From the NCBI GenBank assembly GCA_910587815.1, contig CAJUNK010000009.1:1-64000 (forward strand): 64,000 nucleotides of DNA, in the 5' to 3' direction. The notes under the pieces were generated by a model. That model was not told the origin of the DNA and did no database searches. It was given only the letters and a program-made list of their open reading frames with translations. Source of the DNA: Candidatus Gastranaerophilales bacterium. Lineage in GTDB: Bacteria; Cyanobacteriota; Vampirovibrionia; Gastranaerophilales; Gastranaerophilaceae. Below are positions 53,839-62,554 of this stretch, piece by piece; position 1 is the first letter of the stretch; each line of letters opens with the position of its first letter. The translations under genes were made by a program, and so were the position numbers.

Positions 53839-56235
53839 ATGGATAAAAATTTTACAAAATTTAACAGTGACACATTAAATCAAATTTATGATTTTATAAA
53901 TTCAACAGACGACCTACTCTATATAGCAGGATTTCAGGGCTGCGGCAAGAGTGAAATTGTAAACAAGGTTTTAGATAAAACAAACACAGATATACTTTTA
54001 TTTCAGCACCTTTGTTTTGAAAATAGTGTTATAGATGATTTTTTGCTTGGGTTTTACGACACACTAAGGTTTTATTCAATAAATAAAAAAATAAATTTGA
54101 AAAAAAGTTTAACAGAAAATTTTGCCCAAAAAGTAAGTTTTTATTTTAAAAATTTGGATAAAAAAAGTCTTATTATTATAGATAATTTTGAAATAATTTC
54201 TAAAAATTCTGAAATTATGGATTTTTTAGCACTTCTTGGCAAATTTGAAAACGTCAAACTAATTCTGATATCAAGGGTTTTAAATCCTGAATTTTTCAAA
54301 GATAAAGGATTAAATTTTCAGATAATAGATATTCTGCCAAATGATTTTGAAACTTTTAAATTAAAGGTTCAAGATGCTCTTGAAATCTATTCTGAAGATG
54401 ATATCAAAGAATTGTTTGATAAAACAAAAGGGTATGAACTGTATCTAAAAATGGCATTAAGATACATTATCACCGTAAATACAACCTTAAAAGAATTTAT
54501 GGATGAATTTAAAAAAAGAAATCTTGAATTTGATGATTTTCTACTATCAAAGATTGTATCCCTTGTGCCACCTATTTATCTGCCATTTTTACAAAATATG
54601 TCTTGTCTGAATCATTCTGTTAAGATTGATTTTATTGAACATTACAATCTTGGTGATATTTCACTTGTAAATTATTTATACAGAAAAATGCTGATTTCAA
54701 AATTTGATAATGAAATTTATCTAAAAGATTATTTAAAACAATATTTTTTGGGAAATCTTTCAATACAAGAAAAGATTGATAATTATAAAAATTTAATAGA
54801 AATTTACAAACAAGAACTATCAAAAAGCCCAAAAGATAGGCTTTTAAGGCTATCAAGAGAAAGTATCAGAAAACAAATTGATTTTCTGCAATCTAAAATT
54901 CCAAATATAAATAAACCAAAAAGCCTTGAAGGAATTGATTTTTCATACATTGCTCCTGCTGCAAATGCCGCATCACAGGCAACATCTGGAACTAAAACCC
55001 CATGGTATATGAAACTAGCACTTGAAGGAGGCAAAAAATTCCAAAAAGATACAGCCAATGCTCAAAATATGGAAGCTAAAACTTCTATAAATAATATTCA
55101 AAGGCCGCTTTTTGGGGAAGAAATTTTGAGCGATGAAGAAGAGCTTTTAATAAAAGAATTCAGAAGAAATAAGGCACAAAAAAATATTTTAGATGAAGTT
55201 AAAAAACTTGAAGAAAATTATGATTATAATGGCGCAATTACTTGTCTATTAGGGCTTTTGGGAAAAGTTTCCGATAAAAGCATGGTAAAAGAAATTGAAG
55301 TTTCTTTAGCTAAAAATTACTCTAAAATCCATGATATAGAAAAAGCATTAAATGCATATAGTAATGCAAAAAAAATATGCAAGGAACTGGGTGATTCCAA
55401 AGGATATATTGGTATTTTGCTATCTTTAGCAGAATTATACAAAAATTTATACCGCTTTAATTTAGCAAAAGAATGCCTAAATGAAATTGTAAACACTGAT
55501 GATACTGCATTTACAGGAATTAAAAACACTATTTCAAAAGGATATTTAGAACTTGGTGAAATTTTTGAAACAGAAAATAATTTTGAATCTGCTTTGAAAT
55601 ATTATCAAAAAGCAATTGAAACAGGCGATAAAGACAACCCGGATAATGAACTTTTATCTGAAATCTATTACAAAACAGCCCTTTTGTATGATAATGGACA
55701 AGAACCCCAAAATGCTCTTAAATACTATAAAATAAGCATACAGACAGGAAAAAATAATGGAGCAAAAAATCTTTCCACCTGTTTTGCAAATTCTGGTTTA
55801 ATTTACATTGATTTTTGGACTGAAAACAGCAATATAAATGATTTTCAGCTTGCTGTTGAAAACTTTGAAGCCGCCCTTGAAATTGATAAAAAAGAAAATA
55901 ATAACAATGGAATTTATTTTGCAAGCAAGCAATTATCCGGGCTTTTTAGGGATAATGATAATGAAAAATCTATAAAATACTTAAATTTAGCCCTTGATAG
56001 CGCCTTAAAACTTGATGACAGTTTTAAAATAGCAATTTCATATCTTGAAATTGGTGATTATTATTACAATAAGCAAAATAACAAAGATGCACTCATTAGC
56101 TATCTAAAAGCCCGAAAAGCACTTGGCAGCAGTATTTCAAAAGAAAATAAAGAACGTATTTCAATTCGGATAAATGATATGAAAATAAAAATGGAAAATA
56201 GTGAATTTAAAGAAATTTTAAAAGAATATGAATGA
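53839..56235 (+). CDS. STAND-like P-loop ATPase with C-terminal TPR array
   Basis: 798 residues. Walker A GFQGCGKSE at 31-39, Walker B LIIID at 111-115 and a sensor strand LILISR near 145 are followed by a helical winged-helix-like region. This is the NTPase arrangement of STAND proteins. Residues ~455-780 form TPR repeats (AITCLLGLLGKVSDKSMVKE, ALKYYQKAIETGDKDNPDNE). Such proteins act as ligand-triggered switches in regulation or in defence. There is no attached effector domain. Its stop overlaps rsmG by 8 bases. A weak promoter (TTCAAT, 17 bases, TATACA at 53820-53825) precedes it. The context is housekeeping, so a defence role is unproven. Confidence 0.7.
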   Translation: MDKNFTKFNSDTLNQIYDFINSTDDLLYIAGFQGCGKSEIVNKVLDKTNTDILLFQHLCFENSVIDDFLLGFYDTLRFYSINKKINLKKSLTENFAQKVSFYFKNLDKKSLIIIDNFEIISKNSEIMDFLALLGKFENVKLILISRVLNPEFFKDKGLNFQIIDILPNDFETFKLKVQDALEIYSEDDIKELFDKTKGYELYLKMALRYIITVNTTLKEFMDEFKKRNLEFDDFLLSKIVSLVPPIYLPFLQNMSCLNHSVKIDFIEHYNLGDISLVNYLYRKMLISKFDNEIYLKDYLKQYFLGNLSIQEKIDNYKNLIEIYKQELSKSPKDRLLRLSRESIRKQIDFLQSKIPNINKPKSLEGIDFSYIAPAANAASQATSGTKTPWYMKLALEGGKKFQKDTANAQNMEAKTSINNIQRPLFGEEILSDEEELLIKEFRRNKAQKNILDEVKKLEENYDYNGAITCLLGLLGKVSDKSMVKEIEVSLAKNYSKIHDIEKALNAYSNAKKICKELGDSKGYIGILLSLAELYKNLYRFNLAKECLNEIVNTDDTAFTGIKNTISKGYLELGEIFETENNFESALKYYQKAIETGDKDNPDNELLSEIYYKTALLYDNGQEPQNALKYYKISIQTGKNNGAKNLSTCFANSGLIYIDFWTENSNINDFQLAVENFEAALEIDKKENNNNGIYFASKQLSGLFRDNDNEKSIKYLNLALDSALKLDDSFKIAISYLEIGDYYYNKQNNKDALISYLKARKALGSSISKENKERISIRINDMKIKMENSEFKEILKEYE

Positions 56236-56872
56236 AAAACAGATAAAAATTATTGAAGAAAAACTTGGCATAAAACTAAGCAACAAGCAGATTTTGAAGT
56301 TTCAAAGATGGCAAGAATTATTCATTGAATACAATTTGCACACAAATTTAATGAGCAAAAATGAAGTTGCAAATTTATTTGAAAAGCACATCTATGACAG
56401 CCTTTCCATTGTTTTGTGGGATGAATTTAAAAAGACAATTAATGGCGGAAAATTACTGGATATAGGCACAGGGGGCGGTTTTCCAAGTGTAATTTTAGCC
56501 ATAGCTTTTGAAGGACTTAATGTTATAGCAAATGATTCAAGAAGCAGAAAAACAAAATTTATTGAAATTATAAAAGATGAATTATCTTTACAAAACTTAG
56601 CAATTATTTGCAGCAGAGCGGAGGATGAACCTCGCAAAAATGTTGATATTGTTACATTTCGTGCAGTAGGAAAAATTAAAGATATTTTACCTTTAGCTAA
56701 AAAGCACGTAAAACCTGGCGGATACGGGATTTTTTACAAGGCAAAGGATGTGGAAACAGAAATTAGAGAGGCTTTGGCGCTTGATAAAAATTTAAAAGAG
56801 CCTGAAATTATACCATACAGCCTGCCTATGGACGTTAAAACAGTTAGAAACCTTGTGGTGTTTGGGTTGTAG
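56228..56872 (+). CDS. rsmG: 16S rRNA m7G527 methyltransferase
   Basis: 214 residues. The N-terminal segment WQELFIEYNLHTNLMSKNEV followed by LLDIGTGGGFPSVILAIAFE (SAM-binding loop) is characteristic of RsmG/GidB, which methylates G527 of 16S rRNA. FRAVGKIKDILPLAKKHVKP carries the family Arg-Ala-Val core. It overlaps the ATPase gene by 8 bases. Confidence 0.93.
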   Translation: MNEKQIKIIEEKLGIKLSNKQILKFQRWQELFIEYNLHTNLMSKNEVANLFEKHIYDSLSIVLWDEFKKTINGGKLLDIGTGGGFPSVILAIAFEGLNVIANDSRSRKTKFIEIIKDELSLQNLAIICSRAEDEPRKNVDIVTFRAVGKIKDILPLAKKHVKPGGYGIFYKAKDVETEIREALALDKNLKEPEIIPYSLPMDVKTVRNLVVFGL

Positions 56873-56931
56873 ACACTGTATTTAAAACATATCCCTTATC
56901 ATCCTAAATTTATTTCATGGTTGCATACACT

Positions 56932-57058
56932 CGTCATTGCGAGCAAAGCGCGGCAATCCAAACTTTTCTGTCACCCTGAACTTGTTTGACTACTTTTGCC
57001 CCACCACCCCCGCGTCATCCTGAGCCCCACCTGTCATGCCGAACTTGTTTCAGCATCT
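56932..57058. repeat. Cluster of dispersed intergenic repeats
   Basis: Four short repeats follow one another: CGTCATTGCGAGC... GGCAATCCA (56932-56960), TGTCACCCTGAACTTGTTT (56969-56987), GCGTCATCCTGAGC (57012-57025) and TGTCATGCCGAACTTGTTTC with AGCATCT (57032-57058). They match the well-known GTCATTGCGAG / GTCATCCTGA type of repeat seen between genes in many unrelated bacteria. A degenerate further copy lies at 57284-57322. Confidence 0.7.
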
Positions 57059-57079
57059 TATGCACTGGGTATCTAGCCA

Positions 57080-57262
57080 TTCAACATAAATTTTTATACA
57101 CGGTGGTCGCCCGTTCATATAACATCTAAGCTCATCTTTCATTGCTCAAAACTCGTCGGCGCTCCAGCTGATAACCTCGCGCCTCCTCAAACAGTTTCGC
57201 TTTATACATTCGCTAAGATGTTATTATTCACTATGCTTTACGGTATAAAAATTCATATTGAA
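57080..57262. mobile_element. 183-bp imperfect inverted-repeat element, MITE-like
   Basis: The left arm (57080-57131, beginning TTCAACATAAATTTTTATAC, ending AACATCTAAGC) is largely complementary to the right arm (57212-57262, beginning GCTAAGATGTT, ending TTCATATTGAA). The ~80-base centre is GC-richer. It encodes no protein. The size, long imperfect terminal repeats and position among dispersed repeats suit a non-autonomous element or a structured RNA. Confidence 0.45.
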
Positions 57263-57283
57263 GGCTACATGTTTTAGATGTTT

Positions 57284-57322
57284 CGTCATTGTGAGGGAGG
57301 CTTTGGCCGACCGTGGCTATCC
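57284..57322. repeat. Further GTCATTGCGAG-type repeat
   Basis: CGTCATTGTGAGGGAGGCTT followed by TGGCCGACCGTGGCTATCCA is the same repeat family as 56932-56960 with a longer centre. The remainder of the gap to 57518 is A/T-rich with a CGTATA/TATACG pair and GC-rich text just before the nanK stop. No gene is seen. Confidence 0.6.
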
Positions 57323-57518
57323 AACACAAAATATGATTTTTATACAAAAATAGCATTGCATAAAAATCCCGCAGTGTAAAGGTTTTGGTGTTTTTTGCAC
57401 AGATAAAAAAATTTAAAAACGTGTAAAATGCGTATATAGAGAGGATTTTTATACGTTTAAAAATTTAAAATCCGCCCGCACGCGCGCATTTTGCGCATAA
57501 AAACAATGAATTTTAATC

Positions 57519-58400
57519 TTATTTTTTATTAAATGCAAGTAATGCAGCACCGATTAAACCAGCAAAATTGCCTGCTGATGCATGTTTTACAACAACCGGG
57601 GTTGTTACAACTTCCCTATTAATAAGGTTTTGGACATATTCAACTTCTACAAACTGCGCCATAGAGCCGCTTAACACAATAATTTCTGTATCAAAAATAT
57701 TATTTAAGCCAATAAGCCCGTCTGCCAAGTGTCTTTGCCATATATCAAGCGCTAAAATACAGCCAGGGTCTCCTTCTTCGGCACGTTCAATTATCTGATA
57801 AGTTGATAAATCACGGTTTAAAATATCTTTATATGTTAAAACAAGCCCCCTGCCTGATGTATAGGCTTCAAAACAATCAAAAGTACCGCAAGTGCAAGAC
57901 CTTTTACGTTCTATTGACATCTTGAAGTGCATTTCGCCCGCAGCACCTGATTTACCCTTTAATAACTGATCGTTAATTATGATGCCAGAACCAACGCCAG
58001 TTCCCAAAGTAAGTGTAATTGAATGATGTGCACCCTTTGCAGCCCCTATAGTATGTTCAGCCCATGCGGCGCAATTGGCATCATTTTCAATAAAAACAGG
58101 GGTTTTCGGGGATAAACTTTGAAAATCAATTTCAGAATATCCTTCAACCATATTTGCTGTAGAACTTAAAATTTTTGTATTTTCATTATTTACAGCACCT
58201 GCTGTGGCTAAAGCCACAATTGAAGCAGATTTTGAGTATTTTTCAATAATATTTGATAAGGTTTCCTTTATGCCTTCTACTGTTTTTGGAGTAGAGAATT
58301 TTTCAGGCATATCAAGGATTTCGCCGTGTTTATTCACAATTGCAGCATAAATTTTTGTGCCGCCAATATCTATTCCAAGTGCCTTATCTTCAATATTCAT
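57519..58400 (-). CDS. nanK: ROK-family sugar kinase, probable N-acetylmannosamine kinase
   Basis: 293 residues. The phosphate-binding start GIDIGGTKIYAAIVNKHGE and the ROK zinc motif CTCGTFDCFEAYTSGRGL are clear, with ENDANCAAWAE and TLGTGVGSGIIIN between. ROK kinases phosphorylate glucose, ManNAc or similar sugars. The one-base overlap with nanE argues for ManNAc, giving ManNAc-6-phosphate for the epimerase. Glucokinase activity cannot be excluded. ATG 58400 is preferred to the preceding TTG. Confidence 0.75.
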   Translation of the reverse strand: MNIEDKALGIDIGGTKIYAAIVNKHGEILDMPEKFSTPKTVEGIKETLSNIIEKYSKSASIVALATAGAVNNENTKILSSTANMVEGYSEIDFQSLSPKTPVFIENDANCAAWAEHTIGAAKGAHHSITLTLGTGVGSGIIINDQLLKGKSGAAGEMHFKMSIERKRSCTCGTFDCFEAYTSGRGLVLTYKDILNRDLSTYQIIERAEEGDPGCILALDIWQRHLADGLIGLNNIFDTEIIVLSGSMAQFVEVEYVQNLINREVVTTPVVVKHASAGNFAGLIGAALLAFNKK

Positions 58401-59119
58401 CAATGTTTTAAGCCTTTCTTTATAAATCTTTTCACAATTTCGTGCGGTCTTGTAATTGCAGAACCAATAACCACGGCAAAAGCACCAATATCAAAGGCTT
58501 TGGCCGATTGTTCAGGAGTCCAAATACGCCCTTCTAGAATTACAGGCGTATTTATATTTTCAACAATCTTTGAAAGCAGCTCATAATCAGGTTCTTCAGG
58601 ATTTTTTCCTTGATTTACAAGAATACTTTCAGTTGTATATCCGCTCAATGTAGTGGAAATTATATCACAGCCTAGCTTTGAAGCGTTTACAGCCTCCTCA
58701 AATGTAGATATGTCAGCCATTGCAAGCCTATCAGCAGAGTGAATAAAATCAATTATTTCTTTCAATTTTTCTCCACCAGGTCTTTTCCGCATTGTACCAT
58801 CAAATGCCACAACATCAGCCCCAGCCTGGATTACAACCTCACAATCAGCACAAGATGGTGTGATATAGACTAATTCTGTAAAATTTTCAGGGATGATTTT
58901 TGGCTTTGTAATACCTATAATTGGTGTATCGGGGAAAAATTTCCTTGCATTTTTTATATCCCTAACTCCAGCCAACCTAAGTGCCGCAGCACCTCCAGAC
59001 ATAACCGATTTTATCATTGCAATCATGATATCTTCATCGTATAATGGCTCCAGATAAGCACTTTGAACCGAAACAATTATTTGGTTTTTTAATTTGTTTA
59101 AAATTTTTGTATTGCCCAT
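58400..59119 (-). CDS. nanE: N-acetylmannosamine-6-phosphate 2-epimerase
   Basis: Converts ManNAc-6-P to GlcNAc-6-P in sialic acid/amino-sugar catabolism. 239 residues of TIM-barrel type; IIVSVQSAYLEPLYDEDIM, GGAAALRLAGVRDI, IIGITKPK, GADVVAFDGTMRKRP and TPVILEGRIWTPEQ match NanE. ATG 59119 gives the usual N-terminus and lies 6 bases after a TATAAT box, suggesting a leaderless message. An upstream alternative at 59146 would include the promoter. It overlaps nanK by one base. Confidence 0.88.
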   Translation of the reverse strand: MGNTKILNKLKNQIIVSVQSAYLEPLYDEDIMIAMIKSVMSGGAAALRLAGVRDIKNARKFFPDTPIIGITKPKIIPENFTELVYITPSCADCEVVIQAGADVVAFDGTMRKRPGGEKLKEIIDFIHSADRLAMADISTFEEAVNASKLGCDIISTTLSGYTTESILVNQGKNPEEPDYELLSKIVENINTPVILEGRIWTPEQSAKAFDIGAFAVVIGSAITRPHEIVKRFIKKGLKH

Positions 59120-59125
59120 GCTAAA

Positions 59126-59169
59126 ATTATACACCAAATTGACCATGATTTTTGTTTTTGAGTTATACT
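59126..59169. promoter_or_regulatory. Divergent nanE/tig promoter region
   Basis: For nanE (minus): TATAAT at 59131-59126, 6 bases before the ATG. For tig (plus): TTGACC (59139-59144), a long 19-base spacer and TATACT (59164-59169), about 34 bases before the tig start. The two start regions are back to back. Confidence 0.45.
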
Positions 59170-59202
59170 AATATACATATTTAGAAAAATAATAGGTGAT
59201 TT

Positions 59203-60498
59203 ATGACAAGCAAACTAGAAATTTTAGAAGGTAACGTTGCAAAAATTGATATGACAATTGATGCAAAAGAGGCTCAAGATGCCTATAATAGAGCATTTAA
59301 AAGAATAAGCCAAAATGTTAATATAGCAGGATTTAGAAAAGGCAAAGCGCCGAAAAATATTGTTGAAAAATATGTAGGCACAGAAAGAATTAAGGCTGAA
59401 GCTATTGAAAACCTTTTTCCAAAAGCTTTTTCAGATGTTACAACTGAACACAAACTTGACCTTGCAGTGCAGCCATATATTGAATCTTACGAATTTGAAA
59501 CCGGTAAAGACCTTACTATGGTTGTAAAAGCAGAATTAAAACCTGAAGTAAAACTTGCAAAATATAAAGAAAATACAATTGAATATGAAGAATACAAGGC
59601 AGAAGAAAATGCTTTAGAAAATGAGCTAGATACAATCAGACAAAGATTTTCAACACTGCAAACAGTAGAAGAAGACCGCGAAGCAAAATCTGATGACACT
59701 GTTGTATTTGATTTTGAAGGATTTGTAGGCGATAAAGCCATTGAACATGGGGCAGGAAAAAACTATACGCTTGATTTGGCACATTCTAATTTTATTCCTG
59801 GCTTTGCAGAAGGGCTTGTTGGACATAAAAAAGGTGAAGAATTCACAATTGACGTAACTTTCCCTGAAAATTACCACCAAGATGAATTAAAGGGCGCAAA
59901 GGCTCAGTTTAAAATTAATCTTCATGAAATTAAAACAAGAATTTTGCCTGAATTAGATGATGAATTAGCTAAAAAAGCAGGAAAATTTGAAACATTAGAA
60001 GCGCTTAAAGCTGATATAAACAAATATATTGAAGAAACAACTGTTGCTGAAAACGAAAGAAGGAAAACAGAAGCCGTATTTAGCAAGGTTTTTGAAGATA
60101 CTAAAATTGATATCCAAGAATCAATGATTGATAGAGAAATTGATGCAATACGTGAAGAAACTAAGCAAAATGCTCTTCGACATGGTCAAAATTTTGATGA
60201 ACTTGTTGAAAAAGAAGGTAAAGATGAAGTAAACAAAAAATTTAAAGATGAAGCCATTAAACGTATTAAAAATTCTTTAATTGTTGAAAAAATAGCAAAA
60301 ACAGAGGATATTAAGATTGGGCAGAATGATATACTTGAACAAGTAAACCAACTTGCACAAATGTACCATACAACAGGTGCCCAAATTTTTGAAGAAATAA
60401 GACAAAATCCAGCAGGATTCAGTGTTATTACGCAGCAAATAGCAACTAAAAAAGTAAATGATATTTTATTAAACAATAATACTTTTAAGGCAAAATAA
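59203..60498 (+). CDS. tig: Trigger factor
   Basis: Ribosome-bound chaperone and prolyl isomerase. 431 residues. The N-terminal ribosome-binding signature is NIAGFRKGKAPKNIVEKYVG. The FKBP-type domain (about 165-245) contains SDDTVVFDFEGFVGD and FIPGFAEGLVGHKKGEEFTI. The helical C-terminal chaperone domain follows. AATAGGTGA precedes the ATG. It heads the tig-clpP-clpX set, an order shared with many bacteria. Confidence 0.95.
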   Translation: MTSKLEILEGNVAKIDMTIDAKEAQDAYNRAFKRISQNVNIAGFRKGKAPKNIVEKYVGTERIKAEAIENLFPKAFSDVTTEHKLDLAVQPYIESYEFETGKDLTMVVKAELKPEVKLAKYKENTIEYEEYKAEENALENELDTIRQRFSTLQTVEEDREAKSDDTVVFDFEGFVGDKAIEHGAGKNYTLDLAHSNFIPGFAEGLVGHKKGEEFTIDVTFPENYHQDELKGAKAQFKINLHEIKTRILPELDDELAKKAGKFETLEALKADINKYIEETTVAENERRKTEAVFSKVFEDTKIDIQESMIDREIDAIREETKQNALRHGQNFDELVEKEGKDEVNKKFKDEAIKRIKNSLIVEKIAKTEDIKIGQNDILEQVNQLAQMYHTTGAQIFEEIRQNPAGFSVITQQIATKKVNDILLNNNTFKAK

Positions 60499-60573
60499 AC
60501 AGCTTCGAATAAGCTGATAGTATTAAAAAGCAGCCAAATGATAATACAAAAATATTGAAAGGATTATAAAAAT

Positions 60574-61164
60574 ATGAGTTTTGTACCTGTAGTAATAGAA
60601 CAATCATCCAGAGGCGAAAGGTCTTTTGATATATTTTCAAGACTTTTAAGGGAAAGAATTATTTTCCTTGGCACACCGATTGATGATATGGTTGCAAATC
60701 TTATCGTAGCACAGCTTTTGTTGTTAGATTCAGAAAATCCAGAAAAAGATATTATGCTATATATAAATTCCCCTGGCGGCTCTGTTACTGCGGGTTTTGC
60801 GATTTATGATACTATGCAGCATATCAGAGCAAATGTTTCAACAATTTGTCTTGGCCAGGCGGCATCTATGGGTGCATTTTTATTATCATCAGGCACAAAA
60901 GGCAAAAGACTTGCACTTCCACATTCAAGAGTATTAATTCACCAACCTTTAGGCGGTGCCCAGGGTCAGGCAACTGATATTGAAATTCAGGCAAATGAAA
61001 TTTTAAGAATCAAAAAATCTTTAAATTCAATTCTTTCTTCAAATACAGGCCAACCTTTAAAGAAAATTGAAAAAGATACAGACAGAGACTATATCATGAC
61101 TCCTGAAGAAGCTCTTGAATATGGTATGATTGACAAAATTATTACAATGGAAGAAAATAAATAG
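60574..61164 (+). CDS. clpP: ATP-dependent Clp protease proteolytic subunit
   Basis: 196 residues, standard size. The catalytic triad is Ser98 (GQAASMGAF), His123 (VLIHQPLGG) and Asp172 (TDRDYIM). INSPGGSVTAGFAIYDTMQ is the classic substrate-binding strand. It forms a tetradecamer fed by ClpX. GAAAGGA precedes the ATG. A weak hairpin CAGCTT/AAGCTG (60500-60516) lies between tig and clpP. Confidence 0.96.
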   Translation: MSFVPVVIEQSSRGERSFDIFSRLLRERIIFLGTPIDDMVANLIVAQLLLLDSENPEKDIMLYINSPGGSVTAGFAIYDTMQHIRANVSTICLGQAASMGAFLLSSGTKGKRLALPHSRVLIHQPLGGAQGQATDIEIQANEILRIKKSLNSILSSNTGQPLKKIEKDTDRDYIMTPEEALEYGMIDKIITMEENK

Positions 61165-61213
61165 AATAAAAGCCCCATTTATTATAAAAATCGCGATACA
61201 CTAGGAGAAATAA

Positions 61214-62524
61214 ATGCCAAAAAATGACGATCCGAATTTAAAATGTTCTTTCTGCGGTAAAACCCAAGACCAGGTTAAAAAGCTTATCGCAGGGCCAGAT
61301 GTGTGCATTTGTGATGAATGTATAGAACTTTGCAATGAAATTCTTGATGAAGAATTATTTAACATTAAACAGGAAGAAAAAATTTCAGATTTAGATCAGT
61401 TATTTGAAGGAATTCCAAAACCAGCTGAAATTAAGGCATATCTTGATGAACATATTGTTGGTCAGCAGGATGCAAAAAAGGTGCTTTCTGTTGCAGTTTA
61501 CAATCATTACAAAAGAATTGCCCATAATATGGATGAAAACAATGAAAAGCCTGAAATTGAAATCCAAAAAAGCAATATTTTACTTGTAGGGCCTACTGGT
61601 TCTGGTAAAACTCTTTTGGCACAGACTTTAGCTAAAATGTTAAATGTGCCATTTGCTGTTGCAGATGCTACAACACTGACAGAAGCTGGATATGTAGGTG
61701 ATGATGTAGAAAACATTTTACTTCGTTTGTATCAAGCAGCTGATTACAATGCTCAAAAAGCTGAACGCGGCATTATTTATATTGATGAAATTGATAAAAT
61801 TGCAAGAAAGTCTGAAAATCCTTCTATAACAAGGGATGTATCCGGCGAAGGCGTACAGCAGGCATTATTAAAAATGATTGAAGGAACGGTTGCAAATGTA
61901 CCACCGCAAGGAGGCAGAAAGCATCCGCATCAAGAATTCATTCAAATTGATACATCAAATATTTTATTTATTGTGGGCGGTGCATTTGTTGGATTAGATA
62001 AAATTGTTGAAAGACGCTGTGGCACAATGAGCACCGTAGGTTTTGGCTCAAAACCAATAAGTGCAAAAGAAAAAGAAATTCAGGCTCAAAAAATGCTGAA
62101 AAAATTACAGCCTGACGATTTATTGAAATTTGGATTAATCCCTGAGTTTATTGGTAGAATTCCTGTTTATTCAGTATTAGACCCATTAGATGAAGAAACA
62201 CTAAAAATGATTTTAACTCAGCCGAAAAACGCTATAATGAAACAATACATCTGTCTTATGAAAATGGATAACGTTGATTTAACATTTGAAGATGAAGCTG
62301 TTGATTTAATTGCTAAAGAAGCCATAAAAAGAAAAACCGGCGCCCGTGCGCTAAGGTCTATTGTAGAAGAAATTATGATGGATATTATGTATGAAGTTCC
62401 ATCAAACACTGATATAAAAACATATACCATCACCGCAGACATAGTTAGAAAAAAATTAAATGTTGCTGAAGTTATTGAATTGCCAAGTAAAAACACCAAA
62501 AGCAGCATTGAAGAAATTGCATAA
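61214..62524 (+). CDS. clpX: Clp protease ATP-binding unfoldase ClpX
   Basis: 436 residues. N-terminal zinc-binding domain with CSFC (11-14) and CDEC (33-36), Walker A GPTGSGKT at 126-133, Walker B IIYIDEIDKIAR, the pore loop YVGDD (about 162), and a sensor-2 GARALRSIVEE. The IGF-type loop for ClpP docking is expected after the ATPase core (TMSTVGFGSKP contains GFG). AGGAGA precedes the ATG. It follows clpP by 49 bases. Confidence 0.96.
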   Translation: MPKNDDPNLKCSFCGKTQDQVKKLIAGPDVCICDECIELCNEILDEELFNIKQEEKISDLDQLFEGIPKPAEIKAYLDEHIVGQQDAKKVLSVAVYNHYKRIAHNMDENNEKPEIEIQKSNILLVGPTGSGKTLLAQTLAKMLNVPFAVADATTLTEAGYVGDDVENILLRLYQAADYNAQKAERGIIYIDEIDKIARKSENPSITRDVSGEGVQQALLKMIEGTVANVPPQGGRKHPHQEFIQIDTSNILFIVGGAFVGLDKIVERRCGTMSTVGFGSKPISAKEKEIQAQKMLKKLQPDDLLKFGLIPEFIGRIPVYSVLDPLDEETLKMILTQPKNAIMKQYICLMKMDNVDLTFEDEAVDLIAKEAIKRKTGARALRSIVEEIMMDIMYEVPSNTDIKTYTITADIVRKKLNVAEVIELPSKNTKSSIEEIA

Positions 62525-62554
62525 AAATAAATAAGTAAGTAAGGAAAAAACCGT

